A DNA stretch of 55,092 nt from a virus. Numbering within the stretch: the stretch's first letter is position 1; the number at the start of each line of letters is the position of its first letter. The notes beneath the pieces are model-generated. The model did not search any database. It was given only the letters and a program-made list of their open reading frames with translations, and had not been told where the DNA came from. Made by a program: the position numbers and the translations under genes. Positions 8,537 to 16,255 of the stretch are shown here, one piece after another. The stretch covers positions 1 to 55,092 of IMG/VR virus record IMGVR_UViG_3300037882_003063; one strand, written 5' to 3'.

Positions 8537-9131
8537 GACTAAACGCCCTTATGATAGCAGTTTGATACAACCCTCTGAACTCTGGCAAAAGAGCTTTTGC
8601 TACTGGAATTATAATACCTCTTTGCGGGACTCCAATTCCGAATTCATGGGCAAGCATATACGGGAAATTATTAGCGTCATCCGTTCGGGCATCAACACCA
8701 ACATAAATGATTTTTGATGATTGAACAAATTGCCTGAGCGACCCGACTGCTTTACCGCTTGCAATCAGAATCCTACTATCAAGCCCCTCACTGATTTTCT
8801 GGCTTAGGTACTCAGGCGAAAGAGCTTCCCAACCAAGTCTCTGCCCAAGCCAAAACTTTTTTAGATTTTCCTCGTAAAGTTGCGCCGCATCCCTATTAGC
8901 CAAAATAAGGTTAGCGTTCACTCGAGCCTGCAAGCCGTCAAAGTAGCTTGCAAGTTGCGCCCAGTTGCCTGTGAGCCTAGCCTTTGGGTTTGCTCTGAGC
9001 GTTCGGTGTGCATTTCTGATTGAAGCGGCTGTTCTTGCAGCCCAAGGCATTCTTTGGATTGAAACCTTAAACTCGGTTGCTAAGTACAACCCGTCAGGGG
9101 CTTGACGTGTGAACGTTTGCGCGAAGCTCAT
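8529..9131 (-). CDS. Virion morphogenesis / tail completion protein
   Basis: This is a 200-residue protein. Near its end, AHEFGIGVPQRGIIIPV resembles the HExG...iPaRPfl signature of phage virion morphogenesis proteins (Mu gpG, HK97 gp10-like), which complete the tail top or neck. The N-terminal part is helical and basic. The ATGA overlap with the upstream head-closure gene and eight-base overlap downstream show tight translational coupling. Confidence 0.65.
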   Translation of the reverse strand: MSFAQTFTRQAPDGLYLATEFKVSIQRMPWAARTAASIRNAHRTLRANPKARLTGNWAQLASYFDGLQARVNANLILANRDAAQLYEENLKKFWLGQRLGWEALSPEYLSQKISEGLDSRILIASGKAVGSLRQFVQSSKIIYVGVDARTDDANNFPYMLAHEFGIGVPQRGIIIPVAKALLPEFRGLYQTAIIRAFSHV

Positions 9132-9520
9132 AAGTGCCTACCCACGAGACAATCAAACCGAATCACCCCCTCACCTCTAATCAAAGGTTTGACATAAATC
9201 ACGTCAAAGGTTTGATTCACTTGAGGGATATAAAACGACCCGTTAGCAGAGGGCTGACAGTCTTCTGCTAGGACTCTGATAAGTGCTAACGTACCAGTCC
9301 TAAAAGCGCTCGAGTCACCGTAGGCTGTAACCTCTTGAGGGTTTGGTGTCATGTCAATCGCCGCCCTGACGGTCTGACCCGCTAACTCGAGTCCTCCGAC
9401 TGTCTCACCAAAACTATTCACGGTTTCACCGATTCGAGGAGGCTTATAAATCACATCCGCCCCATTGCGCCTAAAGGTGCGTTTTAGGTGAGGCAGTACG
9501 CGGCTAAAATTAGTAACCAT
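9128..9520 (-). CDS. Head closure / head-tail adaptor protein
   Basis: This 130-residue, beta-rich protein is second in the neck block, after the connector-like protein. SPP1 gp16-like stoppers occupy this place. I chose ATG 9520, which has AAGG six bases upstream, over TTG 9526. It overlaps the previous gene by 11 bases and the next by four. The assignment comes from order, size and strand pattern. Confidence 0.55.
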   Translation of the reverse strand: MVTNFSRVLPHLKRTFRRNGADVIYKPPRIGETVNSFGETVGGLELAGQTVRAAIDMTPNPQEVTAYGDSSAFRTGTLALIRVLAEDCQPSANGSFYIPQVNQTFDVIYVKPLIRGEGVIRFDCLVGRHL

Positions 9521-9956
9521 ATTCAACCTTGGCGCGACTTGTTGACGGGCTTGAATCTGCTACGGCTCGAGCGGGTTTAGCGGTTAGCTGGGCGAATAGT
9601 TCACACTCCGCGTTTCGGTCAGCTACAAGTGATTTAAGCGCGAAGCTCGAGTTACCAAAAGAACCACTGCCCATGCCGTCTATTGCTGTTGTTGTTGGTG
9701 CGTTCTGCCCGTCTTTTACCATTCGTTTGTACATTTGGCACTTCATACCAGCTATGACCGCCGCTTCTTTTTTTTCCTCGAGTGTTTCAAAGTCCTTATC
9801 TGCAATCGGGTCAAGGGCGGTTACTCTTGACCCGACAATGGTATCCACAGCATCAAACCACTCTTCAAGGGCGGCATTGAATTGTAATTCCTCGAGTCCA
9901 AAATCTTCGGCTTTGAACTCCTTAATCGTTAGGTTTAGGTAGGTGGGCAAGGTCAT
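9510..9956 (-). CDS. Head-tail connector (gp6-like) protein, first gene of tail operon
   Basis: This 148-residue, largely helical protein is the first gene after a strong bidirectional terminator, so it probably opens the neck-tail operon. Size and place match gp6/gp15-like connectors that dock beneath the portal. ATG 9956 lies five bases after TACAAT (9967-9962) with no Shine-Dalgarno, which suggests a leaderless transcript. Confidence 0.5.
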   Translation of the reverse strand: MTLPTYLNLTIKEFKAEDFGLEELQFNAALEEWFDAVDTIVGSRVTALDPIADKDFETLEEKKEAAVIAGMKCQMYKRMVKDGQNAPTTTAIDGMGSGSFGNSSFALKSLVADRNAECELFAQLTAKPARAVADSSPSTSRAKVEYGY

Positions 9957-9961
9957 GCCTA

Positions 9962-9967
9962 ATTGTA
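9962..9967 (-). promoter_or_regulatory. -10 box of the neck/tail operon promoter
   Basis: TACAAT lies five bases before ATG 9956 and just downstream of a terminator. The -35 is weak (TTTTGT at 17-bp spacing), so an activator may be needed. Short distance to the ATG implies a leaderless mRNA. Confidence 0.4.
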
Positions 9968-9986
9968 GCGCGTTTTAAGGCAAAAC

Positions 9987-10015
9987 AAAACCCGCTCGAG
10001 GGTTAAGCGGGTTTT
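9987..10015. terminator. Bidirectional rho-independent terminator
   Basis: Stem AAAACCCGC / GCGGGTTTT with a CTCGAG in the loop region. It separates the 10-12 kb accessory operon from the neck/tail operon. Confidence 0.85.
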
Positions 10016-10053
10016 ATGGTCTAATTTGCGCTGTAATGGCTTTTAAGAGGCTT

Positions 10054-10161
10054 CTAAGGGACTTCTGGGAGTCTTAGCGTGGTTTCCTTCTCACTGCGCC
10101 TTATAATGGCTCTGCACACCGTAGCTACAAAATACTCCTTGCCGCCTATTACTTTTTTCAC
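10054..10161 (-). CDS. Small basic protein, 35 residues
   Basis: GTG 10161 overlaps the stop of the upstream gene (GTGA), and the frame runs 35 codons to TAG 10054. The product begins MKKVIGGKEYF and is basic. It is the last possible gene before the terminator at 9987-10015. Start coupling supports it, but GGAG lies eight bases away and coding evidence is thin. Function unknown. Confidence 0.45.
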   Translation of the reverse strand: MKKVIGGKEYFVATVCRAIIRRSEKETTLRLPEVP

Positions 10162-10355
10162 AGTTCACGCTCCAAGGTTACAACATGATTATTACTCATG
10201 ACTAAGGGCTTAAACTCGAGGTAGTAACCAGCTTTACCAACTAAGCGGTTTTTTTCAACCTTTGCCTCTTTGAAGTACCTACTATAAGGCGCGATACTGA
10301 GCCACGGGCTAGAGCGAAGAGCTTTTTCGATTTGTGCTGCTTGACTGGTCTTCAT
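10158..10355 (-). CDS. Hypothetical small protein
   Basis: This 65-residue basic protein overlaps the stop of the preceding gene by four bases (ATGA). The N-terminal helix (QAAQIEKALRSS) and following SRYFKEAKVEKN segment carry no motif I recognise. It belongs to the accessory operon that starts from the left arm of the 12.3-kb cassette. Confidence 0.6.
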   Translation of the reverse strand: MKTSQAAQIEKALRSSPWLSIAPYSRYFKEAKVEKNRLVGKAGYYLEFKPLVMSNNHVVTLEREL

Positions 10356-11080
10356 AAGCCTTCTACATCCTTCATGAACAAATTAAAAAGGTAGTCATCA
10401 AAATCGGCGCGAACAATTGACCATGAAGACATTTGTGTGCCATGCACACACACAACGGGCTTACCCTTGTGCGTAATCTCGATTTTCCCGCTATCAACTG
10501 AGTAAAAAATCTGGAAAGAGCCGACTGACGTTTTGATTGACGGGGCAGTTTCATCACTAGGTATCGGCTTGAAGTATCTTGTCAGTTCATCAGCGATGAC
10601 TCGAGACAAACAGCGAAGGGCGTGTTCTTGGACACTTAAAACTGTTGGGCTGTAGATTCTAAAGTGCCAAGCGCTCCCTTGGGGCGTTGTAAAGGTTAGG
10701 ATAACAACACCAGTACCCTGCTCTCTGCTTAAGGCTAACTGACCAACGGATTCATAGAGGGTCAGGGCGTAAAAAGCGGTTTCAGAATTGAACCATTTTT
10801 CGACCTTCTCAGCTATGAACCTATGAAGTAATTCCAAGTATCCACACTTAACAAGGGCAATTGCGCTTTCACTCAAGTCAATCACCGAGAGGGCAAGAGC
10901 TTTGCGTATTGATTGTTCGTCAAGAGTAACAACATTTTCGTTGACGAGACGACCCACAATTTGAGGGAGGTACTTCAACCCAGTGTTGAGAACGGGGCGG
11001 CTCACACCATTAGGTATGTCTAGCGGTCTGTGACCAATTAGGTCGTTGTGATTAGAGGGGTATCCGAATACTAAGCTCAT
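10352..11080 (-). CDS. Hypothetical protein of accessory operon A
   Basis: The protein has 242 residues from ATG 11080, chosen because AAAAAGGAG precedes it. A copy of the 15-bp palindrome (11097-11111) and the conserved CGGGTTAT-loop hairpin lie immediately upstream of the ribosome site, so this gene looks individually controlled. The product is mixed alpha/beta with no transmembrane segment and no motif I recognise. Confidence 0.65.
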   Translation of the reverse strand: MSLVFGYPSNHNDLIGHRPLDIPNGVSRPVLNTGLKYLPQIVGRLVNENVVTLDEQSIRKALALSVIDLSESAIALVKCGYLELLHRFIAEKVEKWFNSETAFYALTLYESVGQLALSREQGTGVVILTFTTPQGSAWHFRIYSPTVLSVQEHALRCLSRVIADELTRYFKPIPSDETAPSIKTSVGSFQIFYSVDSGKIEITHKGKPVVCVHGTQMSSWSIVRADFDDYLFNLFMKDVEGL

Positions 11081-11096
11081 GGTAAAACTCCTTTTT

Positions 11097-11111
11097 GTTT
11101 CGTGACGAAAC
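11097..11111. promoter_or_regulatory. 15-bp palindrome GTTTCGTGACGAAAC
   Basis: Perfect copy. It lies between a CGGGTTAT-loop hairpin and the AAAAAGGAG ribosome site of the 242-residue gene, the same order as at 33455-33497 on the other strand. Confidence 0.85.
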
Positions 11112-11130
11112 CTGTGATAACCCGCACAGG
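11111..11130 (-). promoter_or_regulatory. Conserved hairpin with CGGGTTAT loop, copy 1
   Basis: Stem CCTGTG / CACAGG closes the eight-base loop CGGGTTAT on the minus strand. Stem and loop recur at 11978-12007 and 33455-33476, each time 5' of a gene. Confidence 0.75.
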
Positions 11131-11147
11131 CAACGGGGCAGATGGTT

Positions 11148-11570
11148 TTAGCGTTGTTGGTGTTCCCAAAAAAGCTCTTTATAGCGCAGTAGGTCATTCA
11201 CAAAAAGAGCTTTGAAAGTTTCGGGGTCAGTACGGGCGGCGGCAATAGAACCGAAAACTTCATGGTTGGCAATCTCGAGGGCGGTGATAATCGCACGGTA
11301 AGGCTTGGCAAACTCGATACCATCAGCCATGTCAATTTGGTCAAGGGCGAAGTTGCGTAGTGGCTCGAGCTTGGCGCTAAAGAATGTGTCGGTCAGGGCT
11401 TCACTGTCAGAGAAGTGTTGAAGCATTGTAAAGAAGCTCCAAGTCATCCAGTCGCTACGGTCAGCCAAAGTCATATTGTTATTCATGTGCTTACAAATTT
11501 GCTCGAGAACTGCCACACGGAAAGCATTGATGTTTAGGGCGGCGTTTAACACTGCTTGATTAAGTATCAT
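11148..11570 (-). CDS. Hypothetical helical protein
   Basis: This 140-residue protein is predominantly helical and rich in Phe and Leu. It starts at ATG 11570, overlapping the upstream stop (ATGA). No motif is recognisable. It is third in the minus-strand accessory operon of cassette A. Confidence 0.65.
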   Translation of the reverse strand: MILNQAVLNAALNINAFRVAVLEQICKHMNNNMTLADRSDWMTWSFFTMLQHFSDSEALTDTFFSAKLEPLRNFALDQIDMADGIEFAKPYRAIITALEIANHEVFGSIAAARTDPETFKALFVNDLLRYKELFWEHQQR

Positions 11571-11968
11571 GATGGGACTCCTTGGGATTGTTTTGCGGGA
11601 GGAGGGCTTAGGTGTTGGTGATAAGCGGCTCGAGGGACTAAGATGCCTTTTTTGACAGCTTCGGCGCTCCATTCGGGCGTACCCACGACTTCCCAAATCC
11701 AAACACCAGTAGTATTGTCTTTGCCGATGCAAGTACATATTGCGCCAACACCAAGCTGCTTGGGCGAAAATTCGCTTTCTTTGTATTTGCCAGAGCTAAC
11801 GCCAAGGGTGTGAGCAGAGTTGTGGAACGTGAGCGATTCGGTGAACTTGTGGGCGCTGCTTATTTCGTAAAGTACGCCATCCTCGAGCCGACAGCTACCG
11901 AATGCACCGAATTTTGCATGACCTAATAACTGACCCTTTTTGCCTTCGCTAAAATCAAAGATTTTCAT
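11567..11968 (-). CDS. Hypothetical protein
   Basis: This 133-residue protein is read from ATG 11968, preceded by GGAG and by the second copy of the conserved hairpin. It is beta-rich with a Pro-rich end (SPPPAKQSQ). Function unknown. Start choice follows the ribosome site; longer frames upstream overlap the previous gene. Confidence 0.65.
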   Translation of the reverse strand: MKIFDFSEGKKGQLLGHAKFGAFGSCRLEDGVLYEISSAHKFTESLTFHNSAHTLGVSSGKYKESEFSPKQLGVGAICTCIGKDNTTGVWIWEVVGTPEWSAEAVKKGILVPRAAYHQHLSPPPAKQSQGVPS

Positions 11969-11977
11969 TTTTGGACT

Positions 11978-12007
11978 CCGTGCCTGTGATAACCCGCACA
12001 GGCACGG
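11978..12007 (-). promoter_or_regulatory. Conserved hairpin with CGGGTTAT loop, copy 2
   Basis: This is the longest copy, with an 11-bp perfect stem (CCGTGCCTGTG paired with CACAGGCACGG) around CGGGTTAT. It lies between two genes, just before the ribosome site at ATG 11968. It has no T-run, so it is not a simple terminator, and it lacks the 15-bp palindrome found beside the other two copies. Confidence 0.75.
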
Positions 12008-12017
12008 GGGCTTAGGT

Positions 12018-12311
12018 TTAGGAAAAGATTTTCTCGAGCAGGGTATTAAGTCTGGTTTGACCCTCGGGCGTATCGCTAAAGAGTTCGTCAAGACGGGTGC
12101 AAGTGTCGGGTGAAAAGTTGTATTTGTAGGCATCGTAATATGTAATGGCTTCGCCTTCAATCGTAAACCAAACATCATCTTGTGTTGGGCTACACACTAA
12201 CCATTCGGCGGGTTTCTCGCTACCCATTTTATAGACTGATACTGCGATAGGGCAGTTAAGGTCTTTGGCGGTTTGAAGAGCTTGACGGGCGGTGTACGGG
12301 ATGTGTGTCAT
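12018..12311 (-). CDS. Hypothetical protein, left arm of cassette A
   Basis: This 97-residue protein starts at ATG 12311 behind a perfect GGAGGT. It begins MTHIPYTARQALQTA, which resembles the start of the J-domain protein at cassette C (MTHTEQQALETA). The cassette duplication may therefore have carried along the first codons. The remainder is acidic and unassigned. Confidence 0.7.
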   Translation of the reverse strand: MTHIPYTARQALQTAKDLNCPIAVSVYKMGSEKPAEWLVCSPTQDDVWFTIEGEAITYYDAYKYNFSPDTCTRLDELFSDTPEGQTRLNTLLEKIFS

Positions 12312-12605
12312 ATGTGCTACCTCCTTGGTAGTGAGTGCATAGTATCGTGCATTTTGGAGTTGTACTAGGGACATTTATCCCATACCTAATTTGACCTGCT
12401 TCTATGGGTTCAAAGGGTCAAGGGTAGTGCCTTTATACGCACCGTGAGCGCTTTTAAGCCTGCTTTGGGTCGTTCTGTGGCTCGAGTTACCAGAGCGCTA
12501 TATATAAGGGATTCTAGGCGATTCTAGGAGTCGGGACATTTATCACTGGTATACCTTTCTTGTGTATCGTTATGATGCACTCACTACCAAAGGAGGTAGC
12601 ACCCC
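12312..12605. promoter_or_regulatory. Divergent promoter cassette A
   Basis: Both ends carry the same outward-facing element: TAnnnT, then GCACTCACTACC, then AAGGAGGTAGCAC. The left -10 is TACTAT (12344-12339, minus) and the right is TATGAT (12571-12576, plus). A GGGACATTTATC box lies inboard of each arm (12368-12381 and 12533-12544). The centre holds a CTCGAG and TATATATAAG. It is more diverged than copies B and C. No good -35 is present, suggesting activation or repression through the GGGACATTTATC boxes. Confidence 0.8.
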
Positions 12606-12932
12606 ATGAAACGACACGAATTTATTATCATCAACGACATTGAATGCCGCCCTGACCGTCAAGTGCAAGCGCAGTTTGCAGGAACGGACACAAAACACCT
12701 AACATCTATTGCGCTCATGAACTGCACGGATGCAGATACGCCCCAAGCAGCGATTGATGGTCTTAAAGAAGCCATGACCAAACCATTTGAATTCGCAAAC
12801 TACCAATTCGCAGAAAAGGTCATCCGCCCCCTACTCACTGACGAAACCCTAGGCTCGAGTATCCGCCACGTTTACACAATCGGGTTTTATAGCGTTTATG
12901 CAGCAGCAGCAGCAAAGAAGGTGAGCAAATGA
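12606..12932 (+). CDS. Hypothetical protein, right arm of cassette A
   Basis: This 108-residue protein is the first of five short plus-strand genes behind the cassette's AGGAGGT. It has an alpha/beta pattern and an alanine-rich C-terminus (YAAAAAKK). No motif is recognised. Strong expression is likely given the ribosome site. Confidence 0.7.
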   Translation: MKRHEFIIINDIECRPDRQVQAQFAGTDTKHLTSIALMNCTDADTPQAAIDGLKEAMTKPFEFANYQFAEKVIRPLLTDETLGSSIRHVYTIGFYSVYAAAAAKKVSK

Positions 12933-13258
12933 AGCCCGATGATATGTTTGAACTCCTAGGCGGTAAGAATTCGCTTGTGGCTATGGTAGACGCTCATATG
13001 TTTACCTGTTCCAAAAAAGACGGTTCTGTTAGTTTCCACTTCAAGGGACATAGTAAGTGTAACATTTGCACACTCACACCCGCGCCCGATGCTACTTTCA
13101 CGCTCACGCTTCACAAGTTTGTCAAGTCCACTGGTGAAATTGGTGTTTTTACAAAAACCGAGGGTGTCAAGCCCTCCCGCCTTATGTACTGCTTTGAGAT
13201 GCAAACAGGCTTAAGACTTCAAGTGCATTTTTCCTATGAGGCTTTGGTGTGGAAATGA
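12929..13258 (+). CDS. Hypothetical protein, possible paralogue of the 33.5-kb gene
   Basis: This 109-residue protein overlaps the previous gene by four bases. Its middle, TLTPAPDATFTLTLHKF, resembles TVTPVPDCNAHLALHIY in the protein at 33505-33882, which sits at the equivalent place behind cassette C. The two may be paralogues spread with the cassette. Function unknown. Confidence 0.65.
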   Translation: MKPDDMFELLGGKNSLVAMVDAHMFTCSKKDGSVSFHFKGHSKCNICTLTPAPDATFTLTLHKFVKSTGEIGVFTKTEGVKPSRLMYCFEMQTGLRLQVHFSYEALVWK

Positions 13259-13485
13259 TAACTTTAGAATTTTCGGTTGGATCAAGAACCGCCCTCGAGA
13301 AGTACATTCAAAAGAAGCTGCGTATCCAAGCCCAAGGCGCTATCAAGGATGTTACCGAATGGGAGGACATCCGCTCTGATGGGATTGAAGCTCTTGGGTA
13401 CATTCTGCGTGAAAATCCAGTCTTGGGTTATCACGACCAAGCCCAAGCCCAAGCCATTAGCGACAAGCAAAAGGGTCGTGTATGA
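13255..13485 (+). CDS. Hypothetical small protein
   Basis: This 76-residue protein starts at ATG 13255 (ATGA overlap). It is mostly helical and ends in an Ala/Gln repeat (DQAQAQAISDKQ). Frame choice follows the coupled start. No motif is recognised. Confidence 0.65.
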   Translation: MITLEFSVGSRTALEKYIQKKLRIQAQGAIKDVTEWEDIRSDGIEALGYILRENPVLGYHDQAQAQAISDKQKGRV

Positions 13486-13655
13486 CAAAAGAATTTTATG
13501 AAGTCATAGAAATGTTTGAAAAGCATTTCACGGGTCGAAGGCTTGACAAGGAGGATAAAGCCCGTTGGAAAGAGGGAATTGTTTACCAGCATGGCGAACT
13601 GAACGAACTTTTTAAGGCGTTCCGTTTAGGCTATTACTTTGGCAAATCGGTTTAA
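13482..13655 (+). CDS. Hypothetical small protein, 57 residues
   Basis: ATG 13482 overlaps the stop of the previous gene (ATGA) and reads 57 codons to TAA 13653-13655. The product begins MTKEFYEVIEMFEKHF and is charged and helical. Translational coupling in a tight operon supports it. Confidence 0.65.
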   Translation: MTKEFYEVIEMFEKHFTGRRLDKEDKARWKEGIVYQHGELNELFKAFRLGYYFGKSV

Positions 13656-13699
13656 GGTCTTGCCCGTCCTCGAGCGGGTCATCTCGAGGAAGGAGTTTT

Positions 13700-14041
13700 A
13701 TGTTTATCGAGTGCATGGACGGGATTTTTTGGAATGTTACTCAAGCCCAGTCAATTTCATATTACCCTACTAATGAATTTATAAAAGTACCAGCAGAACA
13801 GGAGCGCGACAAAGATGCCCCTGACGGCTACAAAGCACCCGAGGGATGGGAGTACGAACCTGACGAGCATATGTTTTATCGCCCATTTGAGTACACCATT
13901 AAACTCACTTTTCCAGATGACAGCGTAGTTAGGTTGAGAAAATACAAAACCGAAGCCGAAGCCCGTTCTTTTTGCCGTGACCTTGCGGCACTGCTATCTA
14001 GCAAGCCGCCCTTAATCCTTAACTCGCAGAAACGCTTTTAA
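13700..14041 (+). CDS. Hypothetical protein, end of plus-strand operon A
   Basis: This 113-residue protein lies behind AAGGAGTTTT. The sequence is beta-rich, with a mid segment APEGWEYEPDEHMFYRPFEY and a helical end. It is followed at once by a strong terminator. Function unknown. Confidence 0.65.
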   Translation: MFIECMDGIFWNVTQAQSISYYPTNEFIKVPAEQERDKDAPDGYKAPEGWEYEPDEHMFYRPFEYTIKLTFPDDSVVRLRKYKTEAEARSFCRDLAALLSSKPPLILNSQKRF

Positions 14042-14065
14042 GGCTATTCAAACCACAAGGTAAGG

Positions 14066-14097
14066 AAAGACCCTAGGGAATCACTCCTAGGGTCTTT
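14066..14097. terminator. Bidirectional rho-independent terminator
   Basis: Twelve-base stem AAAGACCCTAGG / CCTAGGGTCTTT followed by T-run. It ends plus-strand operon A and also faces the minus-strand gene ending at 14115. Confidence 0.85.
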
Positions 14098-14114
14098 TTG
14101 ATGCCTTCTAGCGC

Positions 14115-14618
14115 TCAGGCGGGTATCCTTGACTGCTCGAGTTTGTCCATTTCTGCTTGGTGCAATTCTTTAAGCTGACCCATTGAAAGCTCAGCGTCAA
14201 AGGGTACACCCATATCAGTGAGGGCATTGATATACCACTGCTTGCTCGAGCGGCTTACTTTCGCTTTGTCTTGCACTTGCTTTTCTTCTTCTTGGGCTTC
14301 ATTCAAATCCTCCCATAGCGCTATGAGTTGCTTAAGAGTGTAATCGCTTGGGTCGTCTTTTTCGTCGAAGACACCGCCTTCTTGAAGGGCTTTGACATAA
14401 TCTTCAAACGTAACAGGTGAGCTAGAATTCACAACTTCGGATTCTTGCTTTTGTTTGAAGTCACTAGGCTTAGACGGGGTTTGCCCCATAGTTTCGTCGG
14501 CTTCCTCCTGCGATTCGTAAGGCACAAAGCCTTCACCCGCTAACCAACGACCAGAAGCCCCGAATTGGTCTAAAAAGTTTCCTTGGGGAGTACCGCTCAC
14601 TTGATAACCTGCTTTCAT
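14115..14618 (-). CDS. Hypothetical structural-module protein after the capsid gene
   Basis: This 167-residue acidic protein is read from ATG 14618 (GAGGTGA before it). Residues 45-115 are rich in Gln, Glu and Ser. The last 50 residues have a SAP/HeH-like pattern: KQWYINALTDMGV then MGQLKELHQAEMD. Proteins with such short helical domains often follow the capsid gene in gpE-type phages. A terminator hairpin lies between it and the capsid gene. Role unproven. Confidence 0.55.
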   Translation of the reverse strand: MKAGYQVSGTPQGNFLDQFGASGRWLAGEGFVPYESQEEADETMGQTPSKPSDFKQKQESEVVNSSSPVTFEDYVKALQEGGVFDEKDDPSDYTLKQLIALWEDLNEAQEEEKQVQDKAKVSRSSKQWYINALTDMGVPFDAELSMGQLKELHQAEMDKLEQSRIPA

Positions 14619-14647
14619 ATTGTTCACCTCGAGCCATACAATAGCAA

Positions 14648-14672
14648 AACCCCGTGCAGTTTGCACGGGGTT
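14648..14672 (-). terminator. Terminator hairpin after the major capsid gene
   Basis: Stem AACCCCGTGCA / TGCACGGGGTT; on the minus strand it is followed by a short T-rich tail, so read-through to the next gene is possible. Confidence 0.65.
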
Positions 14673-14675
14673 GCT

Positions 14676-14690
14676 GTTTCGTCACGAAAT
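14676..14690. promoter_or_regulatory. 15-bp palindrome, one mismatch
   Basis: GTTTCGTCACGAAAT. It sits exactly between the capsid stop codon and the terminator hairpin, a stoperator-like placement. Confidence 0.75.
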
Positions 14691-15823
14691 TAAGGTGTTT
14701 GGTATGGGATGTTAAACACAAAAACGTTTTCTGGGTTAAGGATGACTGGCAAGGTTGTAGCCCAACCAGAAAGCTCGACCCGTGGCGGTTTGGTTTGAAA
14801 GGATTCTGCAAGCGTAACGATTTTACTTGTGCTTGCACCAGCAGGGCGACCAATGGCGGTATACCCAAGGGTGTCGTCTGGAGTGACAAAATCTTCGCCA
14901 TCGCCCAAGTCAATTCGTTCACTTCGCCCTGTCTCGCAAACAATCACGAAAGCAGTGTCACGCATAAAGCGTTTAGTGCCAACGTCTTGACGGTAGGTGA
15001 GGTTGTACTCGATGATTGGGGGCAAGCCTTCCTGAGTCATGATGTTATTCAATCGGGCGGCGCTTAGGTTCGCTTGGCTTTGAACCAACGTACCAGCGTT
15101 CACAAGAGAAATGTTGTTGACTCGAGCCTGAACCTTTGGGTGCTTTCGCAAAATTGACGTAATGCGGTTACTCGTGAAGATTCGACTTGGAATTAAGCCC
15201 TTGTCTCGCAAGAAGTCAACCGCATCAAAAATGTCTTGCAATGGGTCGAGGGTCGGGTCAAACCAACCATCAGGGACAGCAACACTACCCGATGGAATGG
15301 TGACACGATGCCCTGACGGATTCGAGTAAACAACAGTATCAAGAATACCCATGTCGGTTGTACGGGTGACTTGGGCATCACATATAGCTTCCCAACGCAT
15401 ACGCTCCATTTTTTCACGGAGGGCAAGGTTTACGGTGACATTAAAGAATGAGGCTAAGTTCACTCGAGCCAAATCTGGTAAATCTTGGTCAAGAGTCTCG
15501 AGCAAGGCATCATAATTTTCTGCTGACATTTCAGAGCCAACATCAATATGCCCAAGCTCGACCAACATTGAACCCGTGCGAATGCCTTCTTTTAACTGCA
15601 CAGGGCTGTAACGAGTACCATCATTTGCAATGATGGTGAGGTATTGCACACCATTTTCACGGTAGATGTTACCCTGCTTTGCCGTGGTGGGTTTTTCTGG
15701 CAGGATGGTAGCCCCAAGGTATTGACGGTTTGCATCACCGAATTGAACCCTTGGGCTGTTGGCAAGGTCAACGAAAGTACCATCATTCACTAACTCATCA
15801 ACTAACTGAGCGATATTCAGCAT
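14690..15823 (-). CDS. Major capsid protein (gpE family)
   Basis: This 377-residue protein has the features of the lambda gpE-type major capsid family: an N-terminal helical stretch, RMRWEAICDAQVT in the spine-helix region, a domain with RIFTSNRITSILRKHP, and a C-terminal beta domain around FVIVCETGRSERIDLGDG. It forms the icosahedral shell. The start overlaps the decoration gene stop (TAATG) and has GGAGGTG before it. Order scaffold, decoration, capsid matches gpE-type phages. Confidence 0.88.
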   Translation of the reverse strand: MLNIAQLVDELVNDGTFVDLANSPRVQFGDANRQYLGATILPEKPTTAKQGNIYRENGVQYLTIIANDGTRYSPVQLKEGIRTGSMLVELGHIDVGSEMSAENYDALLETLDQDLPDLARVNLASFFNVTVNLALREKMERMRWEAICDAQVTRTTDMGILDTVVYSNPSGHRVTIPSGSVAVPDGWFDPTLDPLQDIFDAVDFLRDKGLIPSRIFTSNRITSILRKHPKVQARVNNISLVNAGTLVQSQANLSAARLNNIMTQEGLPPIIEYNLTYRQDVGTKRFMRDTAFVIVCETGRSERIDLGDGEDFVTPDDTLGYTAIGRPAGASTSKIVTLAESFQTKPPRVELSGWATTLPVILNPENVFVFNIPYQTP

Positions 15824-16242
15824 TACGCTACACCTCCCTGAGCGCCCGTCTGCAAGATGTATTTACTGCTTAATGCGGTACGGGCTGCACCAGTATAAGC
15901 AATTGGTAAGTAGGCTTCACGAATGGTGGTGTTAGGGCGAACAAAAGTAGCTTCATTGTTTTTGTTCACAATGTCGAGAACGTCAAATGCAAGCAAGTAT
16001 GTTTCTGCCATGCCTGCCGCATTGCCAGTGGTCACAGGAACAAACTTGGCTCGAGCGGTACGGTCTGCATCAGTACGCCCCCAAAGTGTTCCAGCCTGAG
16101 CGTTCTTACGCCCGTTCGTACCAGCAACCAATGTGGTTGCATCCAAGGCAGCACCAGCAGGAATCAATCTTTCGGTTGAAAGATAATCCGCCGCCCATCT
16201 TGGTTGTGACCGTGCGCCTGTTTCGTCAATTACTTTAGCCAT
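15823..16242 (-). CDS. Head decoration protein
   Basis: This 139-residue protein, directly before the capsid gene and behind AAGGAGGG, matches lambda gpD-like decoration or cement proteins in place and length. It is rich in Ala, Thr and Gly, with a central NGRKNAQAGTLWGRTDADRT. Such proteins bind the threefold axes of the expanded shell. The evidence is synteny and composition. Confidence 0.65.
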   Translation of the reverse strand: MAKVIDETGARSQPRWAADYLSTERLIPAGAALDATTLVAGTNGRKNAQAGTLWGRTDADRTARAKFVPVTTGNAAGMAETYLLAFDVLDIVNKNNEATFVRPNTTIREAYLPIAYTGAARTALSSKYILQTGAQGGVA

Positions 16243-16255
16243 GATTCAACCCTCC

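Noticed and set aside
7200-12600. CCTAGG as a second iterated palindrome
   Set aside because: It appears several times, often inside terminator stems, but far less often than CTCGAG and without even spread.
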